From the NCBI GenBank assembly GCA_024349765.1, contig AP026073.1:4898001-4962000 (forward strand): a stretch of DNA of 64,000 bases. Reading direction: 5' to 3'. Position 1 is the first letter of the stretch. Every line of letters starts with the position of its first letter. The stretch is from Streptomyces nigrescens (lineage in GTDB: Bacteria > Actinomycetota > Actinomycetes > Streptomycetales > Streptomycetaceae). The notes below the pieces were generated by a model. It was not told the origin of the DNA. It was given only the letters and a program-made list of their open reading frames with translations, and did not search any database. The translations under genes and the position numbers were made by a program. This document shows positions 1-8,053 of this stretch, in pieces.

Positions 1-1
1 G

Positions 2-235
2 CTGGTGCTGCAGGGGTCGCTGCTGGTCCGGCACAGCGATCCGGCGCTGGCCGACGCGTTCTGCGCGACGCGGCTCGGCGGCGAGTGGGGGCATGCGTAC
101 GGCACGCTGCCGGCCGGCGCCGGTCTGACGGCGATCCTCGAACGGGTCCGGCCGTGGACGCCGGACACGGCGACCAGGGGCGGGGCGGCCGAGCGCACGG
201 CGGCCGGGGTCGCGGCCGTCGGGGGCGCGGCCTGA
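2..235 (+). CDS. Acyl-CoA dehydrogenase family protein (AidB-like), C-terminal fragment
   Basis: Only the last 77 residues are present; the gene begins left of the window. The frame is open from base 2 to the TGA at 233-235. The tail, with SLLVRHSDPALADAFCATRL followed by a short GTLPAG segment, resembles the C-terminal helical end of acyl-CoA dehydrogenases of the AidB / DNA-alkylation-response group (flavoprotein fold). The stop codon overlaps the ATG of the next gene by one base (TGATG), so the two are translationally coupled. The exact substrate cannot be judged from this fragment, and assignment to AidB rather than another acyl-CoA dehydrogenase rests on resemblance of the tail only. Confidence 0.7.
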   Translation: MVLQGSLLVRHSDPALADAFCATRLGGEWGHAYGTLPAGAGLTAILERVRPWTPDTATRGGAAERTAAGVAAVGGAA

Positions 236-1050
236 TGTCCGTACGGGTGGAGCGCGCCGGGCCGGTGACGACGGTGGTGCTGTCGCGGCCGGACCGCCGC
301 AATGCCGTGGACGGCGCCACCGCACGCCAACTCGCCGACGCCTTCCGGGAGTTCGAGGCGGACGACGGGGCGCGGGCGGCGGTGCTGTGGGGCGCGGACG
401 GGACGTTCTGCTCGGGCGCCGACCTGAAGGAGGTGGGCGCCGAGCGGGGCAATCGCGTGGCGGCGGACGGCGACGGGCCGATGGGGCCGACCCGGCTGCG
501 GCTGAGCAAGCCGGTGATCGCGGCGGTGGCGGGCCATGCGGTGGCCGGCGGGCTGGAGCTGGCGCTCTGGTGTGATCTGCGGGTGGCCGAGGAGGACGCG
601 GTCTTCGGGGTGCTCTGCCGGCGGTGGGGCGTGCCGCTGATCGACGGCGGTACGGTGCGGCTGCCCCGGCTGATCGGGGCGAGCCGGGCCATGGACCTGG
701 TCCTGACCGGCCGGCCGGTGCCGGCCGCGGAGGCGTTGGCGATCGGGCTGGCCAACCGCGTGGTGCCGACCGGCACGGCGCGCGCGGAGGCGGAGGCACT
801 GGCCGCGGAGCTCGCCCGCTTCCCGCAGGCGTGTCTGCGCAGCGACCGGGCGTCCCTGCTGGACCAGGAGGGCCGGGACGAGGCGGCCGCGATGGCCGCC
901 GAACTCCGTTACGGGCAGGCGGTGCTGGCCGAGGGGCTGGAGGGCGCGGCGCGGTTCGCCGCGGGCGCAGGACGGCACGGCGTACCGGCCGCGGAGACGG
1001 GAGACGAGGCGGGACCGGGCGCCCTCGGGGAGACGGGCGGGTCCGGGTGA
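235..1050 (+). CDS. Enoyl-CoA hydratase/isomerase (crotonase) family protein
   Basis: A 271-residue crotonase-fold protein. The N-terminal motif RPDRRNAVDG, the first oxyanion-hole segment GTFCSGADLKEVG (about residues 57-69) and the second oxyanion loop AGHAVAGGLELAL (about 98-110) are all present. The fold binds acyl-CoA thioesters and stabilises an enolate; hydratase, isomerase or hydrolase activity cannot be separated here. The start is the ATG overlapping the stop of the acyl-CoA dehydrogenase fragment, which removes an upstream out-of-context extension of the same frame. Pairing with an acyl-CoA dehydrogenase suggests cytoplasmic acyl-CoA breakdown. The tail after about residue 245 is low-complexity and probably disordered. 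Confidence 0.92.
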   Translation: MSVRVERAGPVTTVVLSRPDRRNAVDGATARQLADAFREFEADDGARAAVLWGADGTFCSGADLKEVGAERGNRVAADGDGPMGPTRLRLSKPVIAAVAGHAVAGGLELALWCDLRVAEEDAVFGVLCRRWGVPLIDGGTVRLPRLIGASRAMDLVLTGRPVPAAEALAIGLANRVVPTGTARAEAEALAAELARFPQACLRSDRASLLDQEGRDEAAAMAAELRYGQAVLAEGLEGAARFAAGAGRHGVPAAETGDEAGPGALGETGGSG

Positions 1051-1085
1051 CCGGAAGGGCCCGGCGGCTCCGGTCCGTAACTCCC

Positions 1086-1115
1086 TTGTCGTGATCGTTC
1101 CATGGCCGCGAGGAT
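1086..1115 (+). promoter_or_regulatory. Predicted promoter, near-leaderless start of the alpha/beta hydrolase gene
   Basis: TTGTCG at 1086-1091, an 18-bp spacer, then GAGGAT at 1110-1115, six bases before the ATG at 1122. The -10 fits the loose xAxxxT pattern. Transcription would begin at or just before the start codon. GAGG could alternatively act as a ribosome binding site on a longer transcript. Confidence 0.4.
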
Positions 1116-1121
1116 GACGGC

Positions 1122-2000
1122 ATGCCTGCCGCCACCTTCACCGCGCCCGACGGGACCGAGCTCGCCTACCACGTACGGGGTACCGGAGAGCCTCTGCTCT
1201 GCCTGCCCGGTGGCCCGATGCGGGCCTCCGCCTACCTCGGTGACCTGGGTGGGCTGTCGGCGCACCGGCAACTGGTGCTGCTCGACCTGCGCGGCACCGG
1301 CGACTCCGGCGTCCCGGCCGACCCGGCCGGCTACCGCTGCGACCGGCTGGTCGACGACGTCGAGGCGTGGCGCCGGCACCTCGGCCTGGAACGGGTGGAT
1401 CTGCTGGCGCACTCGGCCGCCGGCGACCTGGCCCACTCGTACGCGGCGCGGTATCCCGAGCGGATCGGTGCGCTGGTACTGGTCCACGCACGGGGCCGGG
1501 CGCTCGGCGTCGACTTCACCACCGAGCACCGCCTGGAGGCCGCCGCGCTGCGGAAGGCCGAACCGTGGTACGAGTCCGCGCGCGACGCCTTCGAGGCCAT
1601 CTGGGCCGGTACGGCGACCGACGCGCAGTGGGACGCCGCCACGCCGTTCTTCTACGGCCGGTGGGACGCGGCCGCGCAGGCGCATGCGGCGGGCGAGGTG
1701 GCGCAGACCAACGACGAGGCGGCGGAGCGCTATGCGGCGGCCGGCGCCTTCGAGCCGGCGGCCACCCGTGCCGCCCTCGCCGCGCTGCGGGCGCCGGTGC
1801 TGTTCCTGGCCGGCGAGCTGGACGGCGCCCCGCTGCCCCGGGTCGCCGCCGACATCGCCGGGTTGCTCCCCACCGCCGAGCTGACCGTCCAGCCGGGCGC
1901 CGGCCACTTCCCCTGGCTCGACGACCCGGACTTCTTCGTCCGGACCGTGGCGGCGTTCCTCCGCCGGGCGGGACGGGCCCACCTCCCGGCTGCCGGCTGA
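1122..2000 (+). CDS. Alpha/beta hydrolase (proline iminopeptidase-like)
   Basis: A 292-residue single-domain alpha/beta hydrolase with no signal peptide, hence cytoplasmic. The oxyanion segment LPGGPMRAS lies near residue 29. The nucleophile elbow is AHSAAGD (Ser about residue 97), a variant of GxSxG with Ala in the first position. The acidic residue is probably in FLAGELDG (about 228) and the catalytic His is in GAGHFPW (about 265). The DLRGTGDSG motif and the lid region from about 140 to 210 resemble prolyl aminopeptidases and related hydrolases (S33 group). The substrate is not determinable. A leaderless promoter is predicted directly upstream. Confidence 0.9.
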   Translation: MPAATFTAPDGTELAYHVRGTGEPLLCLPGGPMRASAYLGDLGGLSAHRQLVLLDLRGTGDSGVPADPAGYRCDRLVDDVEAWRRHLGLERVDLLAHSAAGDLAHSYAARYPERIGALVLVHARGRALGVDFTTEHRLEAAALRKAEPWYESARDAFEAIWAGTATDAQWDAATPFFYGRWDAAAQAHAAGEVAQTNDEAAERYAAAGAFEPAATRAALAALRAPVLFLAGELDGAPLPRVAADIAGLLPTAELTVQPGAGHFPWLDDPDFFVRTVAAFLRRAGRAHLPAAG

Positions 2001-2023
2001 TCGACCTGTGCGTTCATGAGCGA

Positions 2024-2047
2024 ACGATCGCCGAAGCCTTCGATCGT
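2024..2047 (+). terminator. Stem-loop after the alpha/beta hydrolase
   Basis: ACGATCG at 2024-2030 pairs with CGATCGT at 2041-2047 around a 10-base loop that contains a nested CGAA/TTCG pairing. It lies 24 bp past the stop codon. There is no T tract, so terminator function is inferred. Confidence 0.35.
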
Positions 2048-2128
2048 CTCGTCAGCGGCCTGACCGGCACCGGAGGCGCCACCCGGAAGACCCCGGTGCG
2101 CCTGCACCATGAGGTTCACCGAGCGTTG

Positions 2129-2157
2129 TTGATCACCTGCGGCGCTCCGCGTAGCGT
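2129..2157 (+). promoter_or_regulatory. Predicted leaderless promoter of the DUF1990 gene
   Basis: TTGATC at 2129-2134, a 17-bp spacer, TAGCGT at 2152-2157 and eight bases to the ATG at 2166. Both elements match the streptomycete housekeeping consensus (TTGACN, TANNNT). No ribosome binding site precedes the ATG, which supports a leaderless transcript. Confidence 0.55.
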
Positions 2158-2165
2158 CGCCGTTC

Positions 2166-2681
2166 ATGACCGATCTGACCGACCTCACCTATCCCGAGGT
2201 GGGCGCCACCGCCCGCTCGCCGCTGCCGCCCGGCTACGACCACCTCCACCAGGAGCTGCCGATCGGCCGGGGCCGCGCGGTGCTCACCGCGGCGGGCGAG
2301 GCCCTCACCACCTTCCGGATGCACCGGGCGGCGGGCACCGGCATCCGGTCCGACGCCCCGCGGGCCGCCCCGGGCGTGGCCGTGGAGGTCTCCCTGGGCG
2401 TCGGCCCGCTGCGGCTGCGGGCGCCCTGCCGGGTGGTGTGGACGGCGGACGAGGCGGACCGGATCGGCTTCGCGTACGGCACCCGGGAGGGGCACCCCGA
2501 GTGCGGCGAGGAGGCGTTCCTGGCCGAGCTGCGCGCCGACGGCACGGTGTGGTTCACGGTGACCGCGTTCAGCCGCCCCGCGCAGCCCCTCACCCGGCTC
2601 GCCGGCCCGCTCGTCCCGGTGTTCCAGCGGGCCTACCTCCGCCGCCTCGGCCGCACCCTGCGCCGGCTCGCGGGCGCCTGA
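2166..2681 (+). CDS. DUF1990 family protein
   Basis: A 171-residue protein matching the DUF1990 family (SRPBCC-like fold): an N-terminal TYPEVGATARSPLPPGYDH segment, a central GPLRLRAPCRVVW strand near residue 78, and FAYGTREGHPECGEEAFL near residue 98, the most conserved part of the family. No signal peptide or membrane span is evident. The family has no established biochemical function, so none is assigned. The gene stands alone between two unrelated genes and has its own predicted leaderless promoter. Confidence 0.85.
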   Translation: MTDLTDLTYPEVGATARSPLPPGYDHLHQELPIGRGRAVLTAAGEALTTFRMHRAAGTGIRSDAPRAAPGVAVEVSLGVGPLRLRAPCRVVWTADEADRIGFAYGTREGHPECGEEAFLAELRADGTVWFTVTAFSRPAQPLTRLAGPLVPVFQRAYLRRLGRTLRRLAGA

Positions 2682-2835
2682 CGGGGGTCACCGCGTCCGC
2701 TTTTCTCACCGCCTGATGCCGTACGGGAACGGGTAGTTACCGACGCGTAGCAAAAGCGCTGCCGATCGCCATACGTCCACCTCCGCTTCATCTTTTCGCC
2801 ACCATCACCCCTGCCGGCCGTGAGAAAAACCAGGC

Positions 2836-4062
2836 ATGTGTGAAGACGAACTGATCCCGCCGCAGGCGGACATGACCGAGCGGGAGTGGCTGCGGGCCGG
2901 CGCGGGGGCGGCGGGCGCGGGGGCGGCGCCGGTGCCGACGACGGGCCGGGTGCCGCAGTGGGTGAACCGGCGGACGCTGCTGGGCGGCGCGATGGCCGGT
3001 GCCGCGCTGGCGGTGCTGCCCTCGCCGGCCCAGTCCCCCGCCTCGGCCGCGCCCCGCCTCGGTGCGCCGGGAGCCTTTCCGTTCCCCGAACGACCGAACG
3101 GAAAGGGCGAGTTCGCGATCCTGGTGACCGGTGACGCCGGGACCGGGGACGAGGCGCAGTACGCGGTGGCGGCCGCCGCGCGCGACATCTGCCGCGGTGC
3201 GGGGGTCGGCCTGGCGGTCGGGCTCGGCGACAACATCTACGAGAACGGGCCGGAGTCCGACCACGACTCCGAGTTCCAGGACAAGTTCGAGAAGCCGAAC
3301 AGCGGCATCGACGTGCCCTGGCTGATGGTGCTGGGCAACCACGACTGCTCGGGGCTGATACCCGGCAGCGGCGGCGACCCCTCGCGCGGGGACCGCGAGG
3401 TCTCCTACGCCAGGACGTCCAAGCGCTGGTACATGCCCTCCCGTTACTACCGCGTGCCGCTGCCCGCCGCCGACCCGCTGGTGGAGTTCTTCGCCCTGGA
3501 CACCATCCCCTGGTCGTCGTACGTCGCCCAGCTCGACCCGTACTACCGCTGGGACGGCCCGTACATGCGCGCCCAGCGCAGCTGGCTGGACGAGGCGCTG
3601 CGGACCTCCCGGGCACGCTGGAAGGTGGTGATCGGCCACCACCCGTACCTCAACAACGGCAAGCACGGCAGCGCCGGTTCGTACGACGGCTTCGAGATCG
3701 GGAACTACACCAGCGGCGTCCACCTCAAGGACATGTACGAGAAGGTGGTGTGCGGCCGGGCCGATCTGATCCTGTCCGGGCACGACCACACCTTGCAGAT
3801 CCTGGAGCCGACCGCGCGCACCGGCGGCACCCGCCAGGTGGTGTGCGGGGCGTCCGCCAAGACGGAGGACGGCAAGGCCCACTTCGCCAACCCGGCGGCC
3901 TGGCAGAACTTCTCCGACCACGGCTTCATGCTGCTGAAGGTGTCCGGCGCGCGGCTGACGATCGACGCGTACACCGTCGACGTGGCGACCCGCAAGGCCA
4001 CCCTGGCGCACCGCACCCACCACACCCGCCCGGTCGCCGCCCCGGCGGCGGCGCACGCCTGA
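2836..4062 (+). CDS. Tat-exported metallophosphoesterase (purple acid phosphatase-like)
   Basis: A 408-residue secreted phosphoesterase. A twin-arginine-type signal lies near residues 50-70 (NRRTLLGGAMAGAALAVL) and ends in an Ala-rich cleavage region. The metallophosphoesterase metal ligands are visible in order: VTGDAGTG (about 96), GLGDNIYENG (about 131), LGNHDCSG (about 168), GHHPYLNNGKHG (about 268) and SGHDHTLQ (about 314). This order and spacing resemble the ACP5/purple acid phosphatase branch, predicting a dinuclear metal centre hydrolysing phosphomonoesters outside the membrane. The start is uncertain: an ATG at 2872 with AGGCGG upstream would shorten the protein by 12 residues and still keep the Tat signal. 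Confidence 0.9.
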   Translation: MCEDELIPPQADMTEREWLRAGAGAAGAGAAPVPTTGRVPQWVNRRTLLGGAMAGAALAVLPSPAQSPASAAPRLGAPGAFPFPERPNGKGEFAILVTGDAGTGDEAQYAVAAAARDICRGAGVGLAVGLGDNIYENGPESDHDSEFQDKFEKPNSGIDVPWLMVLGNHDCSGLIPGSGGDPSRGDREVSYARTSKRWYMPSRYYRVPLPAADPLVEFFALDTIPWSSYVAQLDPYYRWDGPYMRAQRSWLDEALRTSRARWKVVIGHHPYLNNGKHGSAGSYDGFEIGNYTSGVHLKDMYEKVVCGRADLILSGHDHTLQILEPTARTGGTRQVVCGASAKTEDGKAHFANPAAWQNFSDHGFMLLKVSGARLTIDAYTVDVATRKATLAHRTHHTRPVAAPAAAHA

Positions 4063-4106
4063 CCGCGGGCTCCGGTACCGCGGACGGCTGAAGCCCTCCC
4101 GGCCCT

Positions 4107-5594
4107 CTACCAGGTGAAGGTGGCCGAGGCGCCGGGAGGGAGGACGTAACGGGTGTGCCGGTGCGCCCAGTTGATGCCGGCGGGCCGGGCGGTGGGGGTG
4201 TCGTTGTAGGCGATCAGGACGGTGGAGCCGTCGGGGTTGCGCCAGGCGACGTTGGGGAGGGCCGACGGGCCGGTGGAGGCGATGCGGCGGGCGCCGGGTT
4301 TCACGAACTTGGTGAGGTGGCCCATCGTGTAGTACTCGACGGTGTAGTCGACCCGGCCGCTGCGGTCGTCGCCGTGGTGGACGGTGACCAGCCCGCTGCA
4401 GTCGGAGCAACCGCCCTGATGGGGACCGTGGTTCTGGTCCACGGCGAGCGACCACTTCGTCCAGCTGCTGCCCCAGTTGCGGGTGTAGTCGATGAGGTCG
4501 TGCATGTCCTGCTTCTGCTGGTCGGCGATCCACCGGCCGCCGGAGTGCTCGGTGTCGTGGACGGCCAGGCCCGGGTAGCGGTCGTGCACCCGGGTCTGCC
4601 GGGTGACCGCGCCGGCGTAGCCGTGCCAGGCCAGCCCGCCGAAGTTGGGGTGGCGGCGGACGGCCGGATCGTCGACGGTGGGCCGGGCGAAGGCGTCGTA
4701 GCGGTCCCAGTTCCAGTCCAGGGCGAGGACCTTGGTGGGCAGTCCGGCCCGGCGCAGCGCGGGCAGCAGGTCGTGCTTGGTGAAGCGGGCGAGGTCGGTG
4801 CCGGTCCACCGCATGGACGGGTAACCGGCGCAGCAGGTGGGCTCGTTCTGGACGGAGACGTAGTCGACCGGCACCCCGTGGTCGCGGTAGGCCCGGAGGT
4901 ACTTCACGAAGTAGCGGGCGTAGCCGGCGTAGTACTCCGGCCGCAGCCGGCCCTGGTCGAGCCGGCCGTTGTCCTTCATCCAGGCGGGCGCGGTCCAGGG
5001 CGTGGCCATCACCTTCAGCGCCGGGTTGAGCCGGCGGGCCCGGGCGGTCAGTGGCAGGACGTCGGCGAGGTCGTGGGCGACGGAGAAGTGCCGGAGGTCC
5101 GGGTCGGTCCGGCCGGCCGGCAGGTCGTCGTAGGTGTAGCCGGAGCGGGCGAGGTCCGATGCGCCCATCGGATTGCGGAGGAAGCCCAGGCCGATGCCGT
5201 CGTCCGGGTCGAAGAGCTTGCGCAGGACCGTCGCGCGGGCCGCGTCGCTGAGCGCGCCACTGCTGTTCATCAGCCAGGCGGCGGTGTCGGTGAACGAGGC
5301 GCCGCCGCCCTCGAACCGCTGGTAGGTCCGGGACGGGTCGACGGTGAGGGTGCCGCCGCGGCCCGGCCGGAAGGTGAGCGGTGCCTGCCGCCGCAGGCCC
5401 TGGACGACGTGCCGGCCGCCGGGGTCGGAGGTGGTGGTGAGGTAGACCTGCATCCGGTGCGGCGCCGGGCCGGCGGGGCCCCGGGGCGTCGGTGCCCCGC
5501 CGGCCACCCACAGCACCACGAGGCTGGCCACCCCGGCCGCGGACGTGGCCAGGACGCGCCGGAGGCGTCGCGCTCGTACGGCTCGCGCTCTCAT
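4107..5594 (-). CDS. Secreted glycoside hydrolase family 30 protein
   Basis: A 495-residue secreted GH30-type enzyme with an Arg-rich N terminus and hydrophobic signal sequence (about residues 10-32). The GH30 hallmark YQRFEGGGASFTDTAAW lies near residue 90. The catalytic acid/base is the Glu in YVSVQNEPTCC (about 250) and the nucleophile is the Glu in HDTEHSGG (about 350). A C-terminal beta domain ending in PPGASATFTW follows the barrel, as in other GH30 enzymes. Family members act on glucosylceramide, beta-1,6-glucans or related polymers; the substrate is not deducible. It is convergent with the phosphoesterase gene 44 bp away. Confidence 0.92.
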   Translation of the reverse strand: MRARAVRARRLRRVLATSAAGVASLVVLWVAGGAPTPRGPAGPAPHRMQVYLTTTSDPGGRHVVQGLRRQAPLTFRPGRGGTLTVDPSRTYQRFEGGGASFTDTAAWLMNSSGALSDAARATVLRKLFDPDDGIGLGFLRNPMGASDLARSGYTYDDLPAGRTDPDLRHFSVAHDLADVLPLTARARRLNPALKVMATPWTAPAWMKDNGRLDQGRLRPEYYAGYARYFVKYLRAYRDHGVPVDYVSVQNEPTCCAGYPSMRWTGTDLARFTKHDLLPALRRAGLPTKVLALDWNWDRYDAFARPTVDDPAVRRHPNFGGLAWHGYAGAVTRQTRVHDRYPGLAVHDTEHSGGRWIADQQKQDMHDLIDYTRNWGSSWTKWSLAVDQNHGPHQGGCSDCSGLVTVHHGDDRSGRVDYTVEYYTMGHLTKFVKPGARRIASTGPSALPNVAWRNPDGSTVLIAYNDTPTARPAGINWAHRHTRYVLPPGASATFTW

Positions 5595-5848
5595 GGCGGG
5601 GCCTTCCTGTGCCGCGGGCAGTCAGGCGTACGCCCGACGGCTGCCCGGTCCCATGGTTCGGGAGGTGAACGTCCTGCGTCAAGGACGGTGGGGACGAGGG
5701 GAGTTGCCCGGGGCGCGTGGTGCGCTCGCCTTCGCTTCCCGAAACGTGGGGAACCGGCCGGAAATGCGGGGTGCGCGGGCCCCGCCTAAGGTGTTCGCAT
5801 GGTGAGCCCACACGTCGCGCGCCCCCGGGCCACGAGGTGGGGCACCCG

Positions 5849-7987
5849 ATGACGGCCCGACCGGCCGGACCGTCCGACGGGGGCTACGACCCCCGGACCG
5901 ACCGGGACTGGCGCCAGGTCGAGGAGGAGGCTCCCGGCGTCTCGCGGCACGAGCCGATCGAGCTGCGCGAGCGGCTCTCGCTCAACCGGATGGGCACCTT
6001 CGACTGGGACCTGGACCGCGGGTTCATGGACCTGGACCCCGGCGCCCTGGACGTCTTCGACCTGCGCCCGGAGGAATACGACGGCGCCCCGCTGTCCCTG
6101 GTGGTGCGGGTACCGCCGGAGGAGGGGCTGCGGCTGGACGAGGCGCTCTCGCAGGCGCTCCAGGACGGCCACTCGTCGTACGGCGCGTACTTCCGGGTCC
6201 GGTGCCGGGACGGGACGCGGCGCTGGACGCACTCGCAGGGGCGGATCCTGCACGACCCGGAGGGCACGCCGTACCGGGTCGTCGGCATCGTCCGGGAGGC
6301 GACCGGCGAGCTGGCGGACTCCGCGCTGCTGCGCTCGCTGCAGCAGGAGCGGCAGCGGCAGACCGTGATGGTGCAGCAGACCACCGCCGCGCTGTCCCGG
6401 GCGCTGTCCGTACGGGACGTGACGCGGGTGCTGACCGGTACCGGCGGCGCGCGGCGGTTCGGGGCGGACGGGCTGGTGCTCGGCCTGGTCGCGAACGAGC
6501 GGTTCGAGGTCATCGCGACCGCCGGGATGCCGGGCGAGGTCCCCGACGACATGATGACCACGCGGCTGGACGACACCCTGCCGCTGTCCGACGCGGCGCG
6601 CGTGCGGCGGCCCGTCTTCCTCGGCACCCGCGGCGAGCTGATCGCCCGCTACCCGCGGCTGCGCCCGTACACGGACCTGCTGCCGGCGGGCAGCTCGGCC
6701 TTCCTGCCGCTGGTCGCCCAGAACACCGTGATCGGGGCGCTGGGACTGTTCAACGCCGAGCCGACGGTGCAGTCGCCGGAGGCCCGGAACCTGGCGCTGG
6801 CGCTGGCCGGCGTGGTGGCGCAGTCGGTGCAGCGGGCGACCCTGTTCGACCAGGAGCGGGAGCTCGCGACCGGGCTGCAGGCGACGATGCTGCCGCGCCG
6901 GCTGCCGCCCCTCGCGGGCGGCGCGGTCACCGTCCGCTACCACCCGGCCAGCGTCGGCCGGGACGTCGGCGGCGACTGGTACGACGTCATCGCGCTGCCG
7001 CAGGGCCGCACCGGGCTCGTCGTCGGCGACGTCCAGGGACACGACACGCACGCCGCCGCCGTGATGGGCCAGCTGCGGATCGCGCTGCGCGCCTACGCCA
7101 GCGAGGGGCACGCCCCGGAGACCGTGCTCGTGCGGGCCTCGCGCTTCCTGGCCGAGCTGGACACCGAACGGTTCGCCACCTGCACGTACGTGCAGGCCGA
7201 CCTGGAGTCGGGGGCGCTGCACGTGGCGCGGGCCGGCCATCTCGGCCCGCTGATCAGCAACGCCTCCCGGCACATCGACTGGCCGGAGGTCCGCGGCGGG
7301 CTGCCGCTGGGGCCGGCCACTCACTTCGGGCCGGACCACTTCCCGGAGACCCAGCTCTTCCTGGAGCCCGGGTCGACGCTGCTGCTGTGCACCGACGGCC
7401 TGGTCGAGCGGCCCGGCCGGGGCATCTCGACCGGCATCGAGGCACTGTCCGAGGCGGTCCGCACCGGGCCCGCGGACCTGGAGGAGCTGGCCGACCACCT
7501 GTCGGCCCAGCTGTGGGCCGACCCCGGCTCGGAGGACGACATGGCCCTCCTGCTGCTGCGCCGGGAGCCGGGCCCGGGGGCCGCGACCACGCCTCGGCTG
7601 CGGCTCCACGTCCACCAGGCCGATCCGTCGGGCACCGGCGGGGTCCGCTCGGCGCTGCGCCGCGCGCTCGACCAGTGGCGGGCGGGCGCCGTCCTGCACG
7701 ACGTCGAGGTGGCGGCCTCGGAGCTGATCGCCAACGCGCTGACCCACACCGAGAGCGGCGCGCTGGTCACCGTGGAGCTCCTGCCCGGTGCCCCGCGCCG
7801 GATCCGGCTGGAGGTCGAGGACCGCTCCAGCCAGTGGCCGCGCCGCCGCAGCCCCGGCGAGACCGCGACCTCGGGCCGGGGCCTGCTGCTGGTCGAGGCG
7901 CTGGCGGAGCGCTGGGGCGCGGAGCCACGGGGCAACGGCAAGGCGCTGTGGTGCGAGTTCCTGGTGCCGGCGGGCCCGGGGCGGTGA
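5849..7987 (+). CDS. PAS-GAF-SpoIIE phosphatase-HATPase regulator (first copy)
   Basis: A 712-residue cytoplasmic signalling protein. Domains in order: a PAS fold (about 43-150, with GTFDWDLD and YGAYFRVR), a GAF domain (about 180-330), a PP2C/SpoIIE phosphatase core (about 365-560, with GGDWYDVIALPQG, VGDVQGHD, LCTDGLVE and SEDDMALLLLR) and a C-terminal HATPase_c kinase-like domain (about 580-705, with ASELIANALTHT and GRGLLLVEAL). Such proteins act in partner-switching control of anti-anti-sigma proteins. The start is ATG 5849, preceded by GAGGTGG; an upstream extension of the frame lacks family similarity. A paralogue with the same architecture lies at 24129-26192, and a SigB-like sigma factor near 50 kb is a possible target of the pathway. 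Confidence 0.92.
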   Translation: MTARPAGPSDGGYDPRTDRDWRQVEEEAPGVSRHEPIELRERLSLNRMGTFDWDLDRGFMDLDPGALDVFDLRPEEYDGAPLSLVVRVPPEEGLRLDEALSQALQDGHSSYGAYFRVRCRDGTRRWTHSQGRILHDPEGTPYRVVGIVREATGELADSALLRSLQQERQRQTVMVQQTTAALSRALSVRDVTRVLTGTGGARRFGADGLVLGLVANERFEVIATAGMPGEVPDDMMTTRLDDTLPLSDAARVRRPVFLGTRGELIARYPRLRPYTDLLPAGSSAFLPLVAQNTVIGALGLFNAEPTVQSPEARNLALALAGVVAQSVQRATLFDQERELATGLQATMLPRRLPPLAGGAVTVRYHPASVGRDVGGDWYDVIALPQGRTGLVVGDVQGHDTHAAAVMGQLRIALRAYASEGHAPETVLVRASRFLAELDTERFATCTYVQADLESGALHVARAGHLGPLISNASRHIDWPEVRGGLPLGPATHFGPDHFPETQLFLEPGSTLLLCTDGLVERPGRGISTGIEALSEAVRTGPADLEELADHLSAQLWADPGSEDDMALLLLRREPGPGAATTPRLRLHVHQADPSGTGGVRSALRRALDQWRAGAVLHDVEVAASELIANALTHTESGALVTVELLPGAPRRIRLEVEDRSSQWPRRRSPGETATSGRGLLLVEALAERWGAEPRGNGKALWCEFLVPAGPGR

Positions 7988-7988
7988 C

Positions 7989-8030
7989 GCGGCCCCGGCC
8001 GGCACCGACGTGCGCCCCGGCCGGAGCCGC
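7989..8030. terminator. Bidirectional terminator between convergent genes
   Basis: GCGGCCCCGGCCGG (7989-8002) pairs with CCGGCCGGAGCCGC (8017-8030) with one mismatch, and the 14-base loop holds a further CAC/GTG pairing. It fills most of the 66-bp gap between the SpoIIE gene and the converging dehydrogenase gene. Confidence 0.55.
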
Positions 8031-8053
8031 GTCTCACTCCCCCTCCGGGTCGC

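Noticed and set aside
4063-4083. CCGCGG inverted repeat between the phosphoesterase and GH30 genes as terminator.
   Set aside because: Arms are only 6 bp and self-palindromic, common by chance in such GC-rich DNA.
2788-5811. A 1007-codon minus-strand frame.
   Set aside because: It overlaps the phosphoesterase antisense and GH30 out of frame; low-complexity sequence and no start signal.
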